Source: an uncultured Candidatus Altimarinota bacterium
GTDB lineage: Bacteria; Patescibacteriota; Gracilibacteria; BD1-5; UBA6164
Assembly: GCA_913055215.1 (NCBI GenBank)
Contig: CAJXJP010000004.1
Location: 1-48,612 of the forward strand
DNA: 48,612 nt
Direction of reading: 5' to 3'
The notes beneath the pieces are model-generated. The model ran no database searches, was not told where the DNA came from, and worked only from the letters and a program-made list of their open reading frames with translations. A program made the translations under genes and the position numbers. Below are positions 30,395-41,026 of this stretch, one piece after another. Each line of letters begins with the position of its first letter. Position 1 is the first letter of the stretch.

Positions 30395-31094
30395 AATATT
30401 CAATTATCAGTTCTGATGTGTTTCATGAAAAACCAATTTGTTCTCCATTATATTTCAATAGTTTTGCAAAAGTTAGCGGTAATATTTTTTCTGTTACAAC
30501 ACATTCTGAAAGAAATTTTTCAACTTCTTCCGTTTTATCTTCTATATAAATCCCTGCCATACTTCCCCTGTTTATTGCCTTGAACATAGATTTTACTTGT
30601 CCTGATTCACGAACTGGCGGATTGAAAAATATTTTTTTTCACATTCTTTTATAATCGCTCCCCTTCCACATAATATTTTCAATTTTAACTGACACCGTCA
30701 CAAGTGCTTCTGCAAAATTTGGAACATAACAATTTACATCATCTCTCATATATCAAAGAGAGTCATAATATCTTTCCAACATATCAATTTCTTCTCAAAG
30801 TGTAATTCCAACAATATGTATTTTTTTATTATTATTTATAGCATTTTCAAATAATTCTGTGAAAATTTCTAATTCATCTTTTGGAGAATAAACATTTGAA
30901 TACATTGCAGGCTTATTAACTAATTTATCTGCAATTTCATCATTTTTTCTTGGCTCTAATAAGTCTGACATAAAAATAACTTCAACATCATAATTTGAAT
31001 CGTAGTCAAAATTTAGATAATCAAATGAGAATTTTGCATCAAATACATCTGTATTTTCTATATTTACAATTTTGTCTTTATAAACTTTTTTCAT
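30393..31094 (-). CDS. Hypothetical protein, 233 aa
   Basis: Soluble protein starting at ATG 31094 and ending in TAA. Acidic N-terminal half (FDYDSNYDVEVIFMSDLLEPR) followed by IHIVGITLGEEIDMLERYYDSLG, where the first Gly after ITL is TGA, and RMGKKIFFNPP. Strand-helix alternation suggests an alpha/beta fold. No motif I can name. A hairpin at 31138-31167 stands upstream and ends the preceding HD gene, so this gene probably has its own promoter. Confidence 0.65.
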
Positions 31095-31137
31095 AATTTT
31101 TCTATTTATATAATTTTATCTAGACTACAAAAAAAAC

Positions 31138-31167
31138 AAAAAGCTGCAAATCTTTTACAGCTTTTTT
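31138..31167 (-). terminator. Terminator of the HD hydrolase gene
   Basis: AAAAAGCTG / CAGCTTTTT with an 11-base loop, directly after the stop codon at 31170. Confidence 0.7.
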
Positions 31168-31169
31168 AT

Positions 31170-32300
31170 TTAAACAAACAATTTTCTTTCTTCATCAAAT
31201 TGATCCATTCAAAATTTCACAATGTAATCAGTTGAGTATAATCCAAAATTATTTACTTTTTTCTTTATATCCAAATAAACTGGTTTGAAGTGTAAATTTC
31301 AATAATTTACTTCTATTTTTGCTTCAAATAGAGCACTTATAATATCAGCATATTTTGCAGTTTTCCCATACTCATCGTCAAATGGTTCGAGCATATATTT
31401 AAACATTTCTTGTTTATAATTTTCAGAAACATAACAGAAAAGATAATCATCCATCATTTGAAGTTCTACTTTTTCTAGTATTTCAACAAAACCTGGAATC
31501 GCTCTTTTCGTTGGAGTAATAAAGTCTCAAGTAATTGCTTCTGGAATATCGTGATAAATGGAACGTAGTAATAATTCTTCTACATCCAGATTTGATCCAT
31601 TTATATTTTCTAGCGTTCAAATAATGTATGAAATAAACGTCACATACACTAAATGAGCCATAACAGAAATTGGAAAATCTCTTTTATCCTGATTCCATCT
31701 CATAGATTGTGATAATCCACGAATATGAAGTAAATATTTTTTATAGCCTCCATTATCTAACAGCTCTTTCAAAGAACCTAGCTCTCACGCTTGTTCATTC
31801 AGCTCTGATTGCATTTCAACAAGAATATTCTCATACACCTCAGTGTAAACTCTATGATTCATTGAGCACTCGATATAACCTGCATATTTTTTTGCGGCTA
31901 ATATTATTTTATTTTCTAATGATTTTGTATTTTCGTTCAAAGTTACTTTAATATCTTTTTTTAATTCTTCAGATCATTCTAATTCAAATATTTTTCATAA
32001 TGCTTTTTCTTCGAGTTGTGCAAAAATTTCCGAGTCCAAAGATGTAATATAATCTCTAGTTCCTGAATTAATATCAGAGAGAACGAGACGATTTAATGAT
32101 GAGAAAATGATTTTTTTAATTAAAAATAATTTATCAATTTTTGCTCATTTTTCTTCTTCTAAATGAGATAAAAATAGTGCTACATGTAAAACAAATCCGA
32201 TATTATCCATCATAGAAACATCTTCCACTCTTGGGAAATTATTCCATCTTTTCATTGTTAATCCACGAGATAACATTAAATTTAAAAGTGTTCAAACCAT
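31170..32300 (-). CDS. HD-domain hydrolase, 376 aa
   Basis: The C-terminal half is an HD phosphohydrolase of the YfbR/5'-nucleotidase type: GLSQSMRWNQDKRDFPISVMAHL gives the first His ligand, RSIYHDIPEAITGD holds the H250-D251 pair, followed by TPTKRAIPGF. Such enzymes dephosphorylate deoxynucleoside monophosphates; substrate is not established here. The N-terminal 180 residues form a second helical half that looks like a degenerate copy. Glycines in MVGTLL and TGD are TGA. The start ATG 32300 lies 43 bp after the EamA stop. Confidence 0.8.
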
Positions 32301-32342
32301 AATATTTTTTAAAAGAATTAAGGATACCAAAGTATAGTTTTT

Positions 32343-33203
32343 TTAGACAAAAAGTAAAATACTTACAATGGTTAATATAAATGCTACCACTTTTTTTACC
32401 GTAATTTTTTCTTTATAGAAAATAACCGACAAAATAATTGGAATAAACAATGAATACGAAATAATTTTATAAACTATTGCTACATCCCCTTGTTGAAAAG
32501 CCAATGTATTAAACAATGCCGAACAATAAAAAAATATTCCATTTATCATCAAAAATAAAATTTCTTTTTTATTGGTAACTTTCCATATTTTTTTGCCTTC
32601 TTTTTGTTGCAATCTCATAATTATCATTCCAACAAATCATTGAACAACAAACAATGACGCAATATTATGCCCCGAAACTACAAAACTTTTAGAGAGTAAT
32701 TGAGCAACGGTAATTAAAACAACTCCGAACAAAATATAATAAATTCATTTTACAAAATCACTTTTTGATTCTTTTTTTTCTTTTTTTTCTAACAATAAGA
32801 AAAATATTAAGAATCATAAAAATATTCACACATATTCTTGCAAAGAGATAACTTCACTAAATAATATTTGTCCAAATATTAGTAATAAAATTGATGAAAA
32901 AATTCTATAATTAATGAAATACGTTGAAGAATCTACATATTTTAAACACTTAATTCTTGATTGCAAAATTGCAATATAAACACCTGTAATCATAGCGCCA
33001 TACATAAAAACCTCTAGCGTCATCTCAAAAGATTCTTGCAAAACTATCAAGCTAGAAATTCAAAAAAAGGCTAAAGAAAAGTAACTGTAGAACAAAAAAC
33101 TATCCGCTGATAATGTTTTTTGTTCTGCTACAACTTTTTGAAAAAATCAGGCAAAACCAATAAAAACTGTTGCAATCAATGCATATATCATCCATAAATC
33201 CAT
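32343..33203 (-). CDS. EamA/DMT-type transporter, copy 1
   Basis: 286 residues with about ten membrane helices arranged as two EamA-like halves, as in drug/metabolite exporters. Conserved-looking parts include MDLWMIYALIATVFIGFAGFFQKV and the C-terminal YKIISYSLFIPIILSVIFYKEKIT. Clearly homologous to the next gene (33280-34152), and both share an identical 44-bp leader. Several glycines are TGA. The substrate cannot be told. It is the distal copy, downstream of copy 2. Confidence 0.85.
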
Positions 33204-33244
33204 AAAAAAACTCTGTTAAAATTAATTAACAGAGAGTATAAGAA
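33201..33244 (-). repeat. Identical 44-bp leader, copy 1, terminator-like hairpin
   Basis: Minus-strand TATACT is followed by the stem CTCTGTTAA / TTAACAGAG (33211-33234), seven T, then the ATG of the transporter gene. The 44 bp are identical to 34150-34193. Confidence 0.75.
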
Positions 33245-33279
33245 TTTTTTTAATACAATGAAATAAAAGTATCTAATAC

Positions 33280-34152
33280 TTAAACAAAAAGTCAGACACT
33301 TATTATAGTTAACACAAAGGCTAATATTTTTTTCCATGTTATTGATTCTTTATAAAAAATCATTGAAAGTATGATTGTAATAAATAATGAATATGAAAAA
33401 ACCTTATAAACAATCGAAACATCTCCACCCGATGAAAGAGCCTTAAGATTTCAAAAAACTCATGTAGTAAACACTGAAATTAACACAACATAAGTTCAAA
33501 AATCTTTTATGTTTTTTATTTTTAGTAATTCGGTCATATCTTTTTTCTTATCTCTCAATAATGTTGTGAAAATTATCCCTGATAATCCCGAATAAAAGAT
33601 ATAACTTCAAATATGTAAATCATGAAGTACTAGATATTTTTGTACAATCCAACATACCACTGCTAAAATAGTACAAATTCATAAATAACCATATCATTTT
33701 TTTGTATTTCATATTTTTTTATTATCAGTATTTTTTTCTAAAAGAAGATAAAAAATTACAAATCCTAAAAATATACCGATATATTCTTGTAGGTTAATAT
33801 GCTCGCTAAATATAACTTGTCATAAAATGAGCAAAATCGATGAGGTAAAGATTCTATAATTAATAAAATAACTTGATGTTGTTATGTAGCTTAAACTTTT
33901 TAAACGCGCTTTCAACGTAATAACATATAAAAAATTAAGTAAAAAAGCTGGAAATATTACTGATAAATTAAATTGTAAAGTATCTCATGAAAACAACATA
34001 ATTCCTCCTGTCAATATAACCATTGAAACATAAGCATATAATAAAAACCCATCCCTATGGATTGTTTTACTTTCAACTTCTACTTTTTGTAAAAATCAAA
34101 ATATTCCACTTGAAACAGTAGCAATCATTGCAAAAAACAACCAATCTTCCAT
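33280..34152 (-). CDS. EamA/DMT-type transporter, copy 2
   Basis: 290 residues, about ten helices, paralogue of the downstream gene: both begin with a W-rich helix, share YFINYRIF, a QEYxGIFLGFxIF-LLLEK block in the middle and a VYKVFSYSLFITIILSMIFYKE end. Rich in TGA glycines. The segments between helices have diverged, so the duplication is not recent although the leader is identical. Substrate unknown. Confidence 0.85.
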
Positions 34153-34193
34153 AAAAAAACTCTGTTAAAATTAATTAACAGAGAGTATAAGAA
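34150..34193 (-). repeat. Identical 44-bp leader, copy 2, terminator-like hairpin
   Basis: Same sequence as 33201-33244, with the hairpin at 34160-34183 and a seven-T tract ending at the ATG (34152). It follows the stop of the rnhB-queH gene by about 20 bp, so it could also serve as that gene's terminator. Confidence 0.75.
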
Positions 34194-34211
34194 AATCTTT
34201 TGTAATTGAAA

Positions 34212-35453
34212 CTATTTCTTGTTTTCCTTTAACTTATCAAGAAATTGTTGTTTTCCTCCAGGGAAAGTATCAGAATAAATACACCCACAATAATTTTGCC
34301 TATAAATATCATGTTTTTTCGTATACTCAACAGATCTTTCGAATCATTTATTTTTACGAAAAGCTATTTTAAAAAATTCTAATTTATCTTGTAGCGATTC
34401 TTTTGTTTTTGGGTCTATCGTTTCCTGAATTGACCATTTTTCTCATAAGTTAAACATTTTATCCAGATCTTTATGAGGAGAAGTATTGAGCGTTGAAGTC
34501 CAATACTGTATTCATAATTTACGAGCTTCTAGTGCTGATCTTTCTAGACGCATATCGTAACAAGCGGTACATTTATCTCATTTTTCTGGAGTATGTTCAA
34601 GTCATTGAATTTTTTTAAAGAAATTTCAAACATCATATTCTCAAATAATATATTCTACTCATTCTATTTCACACACTTTTTTAAACGCTTCTACTCTTTT
34701 ATCATGTTCAGGTTTTGGTTGAATATTTGGATCATACCAAAAACACACTACATCGTATTCTTTTTTTAAATCCATAATTGGCACCGTCGCATCTGGACCG
34801 CAACAAATATGAAGTAATAGTTTTTCTTTTTTTTCAATTGTCGCTTTAATTGGCTTATAACTGACTCTATGAATTCCTGTTACTTTTGACTTATCTGTTA
34901 AATATTCTCTATGTTTTTTTGTCCCGTATCATTTATGATTTTCAAGTCACATATCTGGGTACAAAGAAGAGTATGTAACTATTAATTTATCCCTAAAAAC
35001 CTTTGCAATAATTGATGCTGCTCAGATTTCAACAATTTTTCCATCTCAACCAATTATAAAAATCGGTTGTTTTTTTAATTCTTCAAATTCATAATTATCA
35101 TTTCCATCAATCATAACTGTAGAAATATTTTCCACATCTATTTTTCTTTTTATTTCGATTAAAGCCCTTCTCATGGCTTCCCTATTCGCTTGCTTGATAT
35201 TAATTTCATCGATTATGAAATTATCAGCTATTCAAACTCCAAAAAATACTTGAGGATTTTCTCCTAAGCTCATTTGTATTAATTCTTCGTATAAAATTTC
35301 TCTTTTTTTCTCAGTTAATTTTTTACTATCATTTACTCTCGAAAGGAATGATTTTTCAGGCATATTTTCTGGATTGAAAGATAGAGCACAAGCAACAACT
35401 GGTCCTATCCAAGGTCATCTTCCAGCTTCGTCAATTCAAATTTTTATTTTCAT
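34212..35453 (-). CDS. RNase HII - QueH fusion protein
   Basis: 413 residues, two enzymes in one frame. N-terminal RNase HII (residues 1-205): GIDEAGRGPWIGPVVA with D8 and E9, RVNDSKKLTEKKRE, TVMIDGND, SAASIIAKVFRDK and a HKGYGTKKH-type segment. It removes RNA from RNA-DNA hybrids. C-terminal QueH/DUF208 epoxyqueuosine reductase (210-413): LLLHICCGPDA with C217-C218, KCTACYDMRL and YCGCIYSDTFPGG; it completes queuosine in tRNA. The frame is continuous across the joint (PIKATIEKKEKLLLHICC) with no stop or start. It ends in TAG. Convergent or divergent neighbours give no further hint; a tRNA methylthiotransferase gene starts divergently 82 bp away. Confidence 0.9.
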
Positions 35454-35534
35454 TACTTTTTCGCTTTCATTATTTAAATTTTCCTTATAATAACTGCATC
35501 ATTAAATTAAACAAGTAAAATTTTATCACAAATC

Positions 35535-36821
35535 ATGGAATATAAAATCTTTGGATGTAAAGTAAATAAATATTACACTGACGAATGGCTCAATTCAGAA
35601 TATCTTTCAGACAAAAAAGGTATTTTTATTGCGTCATGTGTTGTAACTGACAATGCAAAAAGAAAATGGATTAAATTCGTAAAAGATACGGCAAAAACTC
35701 TTTCAGACGAACAAAAAATATACGTAAGTGGCTGTTGAGCATTCAAAAAAGGTGAAGCTCAAGATGATTTTTTTGATATTTATCCAGAAATTGATTTTCT
35801 TCGTGGAAAAGTAGAAATTCTTTGAGAAAAACCTGAAGAGCTAAAAAAAGAAATTACTAATTCAAAAGAAGAAAGAAATAAAAAACTTTCTGATATAAAA
35901 AATAAACTTTCGAAAATTCCACAAATTTATACAAAAAAATTCCTTCTCGTACAATGAGGTTGTGATAGCTTTTGTACTTTTTGTCTCACTGTTCAAAAAA
36001 GATGAAAACATTATTTTAGAGACAAAGATGATATTGTTGAAGAAATTTTAGAATTTGAAGCCGCTGGATGAAAAGAAGTGGTACTGACTTGAGTAAACCT
36101 TTCTGCTTGGGGATTAGAACATACAAACGATATTTGAAACTCACGCTTTGCTGAATTAATAGAATACATATTACAAAAAACTGAAATTCCTCGTTTAAGA
36201 ATCAGCTCAATGTGACCTGAATTCATAGATGATAAATGTTTAGAAGTTTTTAAAAATACAAGAATTTATCCTCATTTTCACTATTCAGTACAAGCTGGAT
36301 CAAGCAAAACTCTCAAAGTTATGCACAGACATTATGATGGCGAATATATGAGAAACTTATTAGAAAAAACTAAAAACCTCACAAGAGAAGATTGAGTCGA
36401 AGTAAGTATCGGAGCTGATTTAATCGTTGGTTTTCCTGGAGAATCACATGAAGATTTTATGGATACATTTAACCTTGTGAAAGATGGACTTATTACAAAA
36501 GTTCATGCATTTCCTTTTTCTGCTCATCATATGTGAGAATGAGTTCCTGCTTGAAAATTTCCAAATCAAGTAAATGATAAAGAAAAAAAAGAAAGAATGT
36601 GGGAATTATCAAATATATCAGATCACGTGAGAGATGACTTTATTGATAGAAATATTTGAAAGGAATTTGAAGTACTTATTGAAGTTGTAAAAGAGGAGGA
36701 AAATTGAAAAATTAAATGGAAAGGTTGGACTCAAAATTATATTGAGGCGGACCAAGACACGTTTGAAATCACATCTGGAAATATTGTCAGAAATCAAATC
36801 GTAAAATGAATTTTAAAATAA
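35535..36821 (+). CDS. mtaB: tRNA methylthiotransferase, MtaB/MiaB family
   Basis: 428-residue radical-SAM enzyme that adds a methylthio group to a modified adenosine at position 37 of tRNA. N-terminal UPF0004 domain with three cluster cysteines (FGCKVNKY, IASCVVTD, VSGCGAF), then the radical-SAM motif CDSFCTFC (C143, C147, C150), GGKEVVLTGVNLSAWG, RISSMGPEF, HFHYSVQAGS and VGFPGES, and a C-terminal TRAM-like stretch. The GVNLS pattern favours MtaB (t6A) over MiaB. Many glycines are TGA. A queuosine enzyme lies next door, so tRNA-modifying genes are grouped here. Confidence 0.88.
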
Positions 36822-36834
36822 TAAATATATTACT

Positions 36835-37281
36835 ATGTTCTATATTGTCCTCATTTCATCAATTTTTATTGATTTTGTTACAAAATATGCCGCATATACA
36901 AATTTAAATGAAAAAGTATCAATTTTATGAAATTTTTTCTTTTTAAAGTATGCAGAAAATCCTGGAATTGCTTTTTCTATTGAAATACCAACTCTATTAT
37001 TAAAAGTAATGACAATAGTTTTGATAATCACTATTTTCTATTATTATAGACAAGAAAATAAAACACTTTCAAAAAAAGATTCACTTATACATAATACTGC
37101 ATTTTGACTTATTCTTGGAGGAGCTATCGCAAATGGTTATGAAAGAATTTTTCATGAGAAAGTAATTGATTTTATTTGAGTCCAAGGCTTCGCAATTTTT
37201 AATATGGCTGATGCCTTTATAACGATTGGTGCTATTATTTATCTTTATATGATTTTTATTGCAAAAAAAATTAATTTTTAA
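36835..37281 (+). CDS. lspA: Lipoprotein signal peptidase, catalytic Asp replaced by Glu
   Basis: 148-residue membrane aspartyl protease that cleaves lipoprotein signal peptides. Four helices; conserved blocks KYAENPGIAFSI, GGAIANGYERI and FAIFNMADAFI. The second catalytic Asp is D126 (FNMAD). The first, normally in GNxxDR, is Glu here (E103, codon GAA). Start at ATG 36835, 13 bp after the mtaB-like gene; 10 bp before the next gene, so they are probably cotranscribed. Confidence 0.9.
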
Positions 37282-37291
37282 ATTTAAAAAT

Positions 37292-38041
37292 ATGTCATTT
37301 TGACCAAAAGAAATAACTTTTTCAGAAATATGAATTAATTCTCTCGGGAGTTTTATTGCAGGACTTATTTGAAGTATTCTTATTGTAGTAATTACATTTA
37401 TGTTAGGTGATATAATCAATGTAGCTGCAGATTTGAAAAATTCTTGAAATTGATTTGAAACAAATGCAATTTTTCCACTAGCCCTTTCCTTTGTTACACT
37501 CATTGGAACTACAGTAACTGTTATTCTAACATATATAATGTTGAATTTAACTAACTCTGAACGCTATAAAAGAAATATTGTCATATTTAGTCAAATTGCA
37601 TTTTTTATAGTTCTAAGTTATATTTTCTTTGCTCCTGTTTACGTATATGTATGACTTGAAAATTATAATAATACATTATATATTTTTCTCATTCATGTTC
37701 TCACTCTCAGTTTTTGAACAAGTCTCATATTAGAAATTTTAAACAATTATCGTTATATACTTACTGGATTTTACGGAAGTTTTATTGCATTGTTCATTAC
37801 TTCAATTATTAGTTTTTCTATTTTCTTATCATTCGATTCAGGAACAGCAAAACTTATAGCCCTTACCCTTCTATTACCACTCATTAATTTTTTAATTACA
37901 TTCTTTAAACAATTATTTGAATTTATGTATTTTCATTATTATAAATACACAAATAATGATGGCTTATGAGATATTTTCTACCAAATAGAAATGGAAGAAA
38001 AAGAAGCCTTACTCGAAGAAGAAGAAAAAAATAGCATATAA
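37292..38041 (+). CDS. Polytopic membrane protein, 249 aa
   Basis: About six membrane helices (approx. 17-40, 60-85, 105-125, 128-150, 155-180, 185-210) with a charged C-terminal tail (EMEEKEALLEEEEKN). Begins MSFGPKEITFSEIGINSLG, with TGA glycines. Located 10 bp after lspA and 23 bp before the AMMECR1 gene, in an apparent operon. No family recognised. Confidence 0.75.
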
Positions 38042-38064
38042 AATATATTTTAAATTTATCTTTC

Positions 38065-38595
38065 ATGATTTCAATCGTCCAACAAACAATCGAGTTTTAT
38101 CAAAAAAACAAAAAAGCTCCTGCTCTGAGTGATTTACAAATTGATAATCCTTCTCAAACAAGCGAACGTGGAACTTGTTTTGTAACATTATATAAAAATT
38201 GAGAAATCTGTGGTTCTGCTTGAAATATTGAAAAAATAAAAAATTCTATTTTATGAGAATTAATCGAAAACACTATTTGAGCAATTGAAGACCCTAGATT
38301 CCCAGAAACAAAAAAAACAAATGGTTCTGAAATAAAAATTAGAGTTGATACAATCACTCAAAGATCTGTTTTACAAGACAATAGCTTAATGAACTTAGAT
38401 CCAAGCAAACAATGAGTATTGGCAATAAAAAAAGATTATTCTGCCATGGCTACAGTTCTACCAAATATTCATCCTTCACTTTTGACTGGCTCAGATTTTT
38501 CACCAGTTCTCGCTTCAAAATTTTCAATTAAAAAATTTATTGAATCAGAATATATTCTTTATTCTCTTGAAACAATCGTAGATAGAAATTTTTAA
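38065..38595 (+). CDS. AMMECR1-domain protein
   Basis: 176 residues. Matches the AMMECR1 fold pattern: SERGTCFVTLYKNGEICGSAGNI, then a helix with NTIGAIEDPRFPE and the strand EIKIRVDTIT. Usual members read LRGCIG where this one reads ICGSAG. Function of the family is not settled. TGA glycines occur at KNGE, SAGN and ILGE. It ends the operon mtaB-like, lspA, membrane protein, AMMECR1, before a terminator. Confidence 0.8.
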
Positions 38596-38600
38596 AAATA

Positions 38601-38631
38601 AAAAAAAGAAACACAAAGTGTTTCTTTTTTT
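38601..38631. terminator. Bidirectional terminator
   Basis: AAAAAAAGAAACAC / GTGTTTCTTTTTTT with loop AAA between the converging AMMECR1 and pilin genes. Confidence 0.85.
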
Positions 38632-38646
38632 GTTTCTAATCAGAGA

Positions 38647-39240
38647 TTAATTAATTTCCGCATAAACTGAATGTTTTGCATCTGCAGTTTCACTAGATAA
38701 ATCACCCCATCCCGATTTAGTTTGTAGAGTTCAATAATCTGTTGTTCCATCTGGCTCAATAGTTCAAAGATCACCCCAGTCAGCATTTGCTTTTTTATAA
38801 GTTTCTACATTCGAGACAAGTATATAACCTCATTGAGGGATTCCTGATTTAACTAGCGCTGAATAACCAAAAGCTGCATCAACTCAACATCCTCAAGATC
38901 TATTTGTTGCTTGTGGATCTACAGGAGATGTTCCTCATTTTAATAATTCTCAGATTGCAGGTGAAACAACACCAGCTGAACTACTAAAACAAGCTGTCCC
39001 TGCAGCTGTATTTTCGTTTGTTGCATGATTTGGAGATAATGGAAACTTTCCTTCATCAGAGTAATATGTTTCTAATACAGCAGTAATATTTTTTAAACTC
39101 GATACTCTCCCTGCATCTCTTGATCTTGCTTGTGCTCCTGTTAATTGAGGAACTAAAGTTACAGCTAAAACACTAATAATTGCGATTACAATCATTAATT
39201 CAATAAGTGTAAAACCTTTTTTTGTTTTTAATAATCTCAT
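38647..39240 (-). CDS. Type IV pilin, tandem copy 1
   Basis: 197 residues. Leader and helix MRLLKTKKGFTLIELMIVIAI are a classic prepilin signal cleaved between Gly and Phe with Glu5. The first ~60 residues are almost identical to those of the next two genes; the head then differs and contains two Cys pairs. TGA glycines lie in the head (for example EGTSPVDP-like repeats). It probably forms a pilus or pseudopilus fibre; the peptidase is not in this window. Confidence 0.92.
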
Positions 39241-39340
39241 AAAAATTATTTAGTTAATAAAAAAAACTATAGTTAAAATATGCTTATCATACTTTAATAT
39301 AGTCCTATTTTATATTTTTTTTCACAATCTGTCAAAATTT

Positions 39341-39373
39341 AAAAAAAGAAAAGCTCTTGCTTTTCTTTTTTTT
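39341..39373 (-). terminator. Pilin copy 2 terminator
   Basis: AAAAAAGAAAAGC / GCTTTTCTTTTTT with loop TCTT, overlapping the gene's stop codon. Confidence 0.8.
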
Positions 39374-39942
39374 TAATTTGTTTCTACATAAACAGAATCT
39401 TTTGCTCCACCAGAAGTTGTAGCCTCAGCTGCTAATGATATCCCAACTTTATTAGCTAAGTCTCAGTGTTTTGTTGCAGCACTTATAGTACTCCAATTAG
39501 AGTTAGCTTTTTTATATGTTTCTACATTTGCAACAATTAAGTATGAAGCATTTGTAATTCCTGATTTTTCTAGCACCTTATAACCAAATGATGCATTTGT
39601 ACCACATCCACCTGCTGTATTAGTTGCTTGTGGATCAACCGGAGATGTTCCTCATTTTAATAATTCAGATAAAGCCGTATTAACTTTACCATTTCCATCA
39701 CTAAAACATCCATTTGCAGAAGCTCCATCTAATGGAGATAATGGAAATTGTCATTCATCAGAATAGTATGTTTCTAGTACTGCTGTAATATTTTTTAAAC
39801 TTGATACTCTCCCCGCATCTCTTGATCTTGCTTGTGCTCCTGTTAATTGAGGAACTAAAGTTACTGCGAGAACACTAATAATTGCAATTACAATCATTAA
39901 TTCGATTAAAGTGAACCCTTTTTTTGTGTTTTGTCTTCTCAT
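39373..39942 (-). CDS. Type IV pilin, tandem copy 2
   Basis: 189 residues. Same prepilin start (MRRQNTKKGFTLIELMIVIAI) and the same stalk (SVLAVTLVPQLTGAQARSRDAGRVSSLKNI...). The head differs from copy 1, with about half its residues conserved (SPVDPQATN, YKVLEKSGI-like, NVETYKKAN). Ends SVYVETN. Its own terminator and leader make each copy an independent unit. Confidence 0.92.
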
Positions 39943-40042
39943 ATAAAACTTATAATGAATAAAATTATTCTACAAAGCAATATTACTTTATATACAGACA
40001 TATTGTATTATTTTTTTATATATATGTCAAAAGAATAATTAG

Positions 40043-40077
40043 AAAAAAAAGAAAAGCTTATGCTTTTCTTTTTTTTT
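40043..40077 (-). terminator. Pilin copy 3 terminator
   Basis: Long A run, GAAAAGC / GCTTTTC stem and T run, very similar to the terminator of copy 2. Confidence 0.8.
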
Positions 40078-40645
40078 AATTTGTTTCAACATACACTGAG
40101 TTTTTTGCTCCTGCATTTTCTTGTGCTCTTGTGAATGAAATTCATGTTTTACCAGAAAGTTGGCTATGCATAGTTGCTGATTTTATTGTACTCCAATCAG
40201 CATTAGCTTTTTTATAGGTTTCAACATTAGCAACTATTATATATGAAGCATTTGAAATTCCTGATTTTTCTAATACCTTATAGCCAAATGATGCATTGGA
40301 CATACATTCTCCTGCTTTATTTGTTGCCTGTGGATCAATTGGTGAAGTACCTCCTTTAAATAATTCTTTTAGAGAATCATTTACTGATCCATCAGTTTTA
40401 CTAAAACAATTGTTTGCTGTAGTTTCTCATTTAACTGGAATAAGAGGAAATTGCCCTTCGTCAGAATAATATGTTTCTAATACAGCAGTAATATTTTTTA
40501 AACTCGATACTCTCCCTGCATCTCTTGCTCTTGCTTGTGCTCAAGTTAATTGAGGTACTAAAGTCACAGCCAAGACACTAATAATTGCAATTACAATCAT
40601 AAGCTCAATTAAAGTAAAACCCTTTTGTGTATTTTTTATTCTCAT
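40076..40645 (-). CDS. Type IV pilin, tandem copy 3
   Basis: 189 residues. MRIKNTQKGFTLIELMIVIAI, then the shared stalk with LTGAQARARDAG, where copies 1 and 2 have ARSRDAG; the Gly of LTG is TGA here but GGA in the others. The head is closest to copy 2 (SPIDPQATN, FGYKVLEKSGI, IVANVETYKKANADW) and ends KNSVYVETN. Confidence 0.92.
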
Positions 40646-40816
40646 ATAAAAGTTACAATTAATATAAAATATAATTTTGAAAATCTAATTATTTTCAACA
40701 TTTTGTATTCTATATTTTTTTTACCGATATGTCAAAGAATAATAAATATTTTATAACAAATAATTTATTATTGATTTTTTTTATTAGCTATAAAACTTTT
40801 GAACAAAAAAAAGATG

Positions 40817-41026
40817 CTAATCTTTATAATGGATAGCATCAACAGGGCAAGCTCAAATAGCATCGTTTACATTATCTGTTTCTTGTACTCAAGGAGAAGC
40901 AAACGCTAGTCCATCGTCATCAAGATCAAATACTTCTCAACAAATAGCAACACAAGCTCCACATCAAATACAATTTTCATTTACATATACGTCTCCAGAG
41001 TTTGGATTTTGATCTGAATTAGTCAT
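40817..41026 (-). CDS. [4Fe-4S] ferredoxin, 69 aa
   Basis: Small electron carrier. The cluster motif is CIGCGACVAIC, and a fourth ligand lies in GACPVDAI, as in single-cluster ferredoxins. The glycine after the first cluster Ile is TGA, and CPEVF of relatives reads CGEVF here, again through TGA. Acidic linker VFDLDDDG. It might feed NrdG, MtaB or other radical-SAM enzymes of this region (inference). Start ATG 41026, end TAG. Confidence 0.92.
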
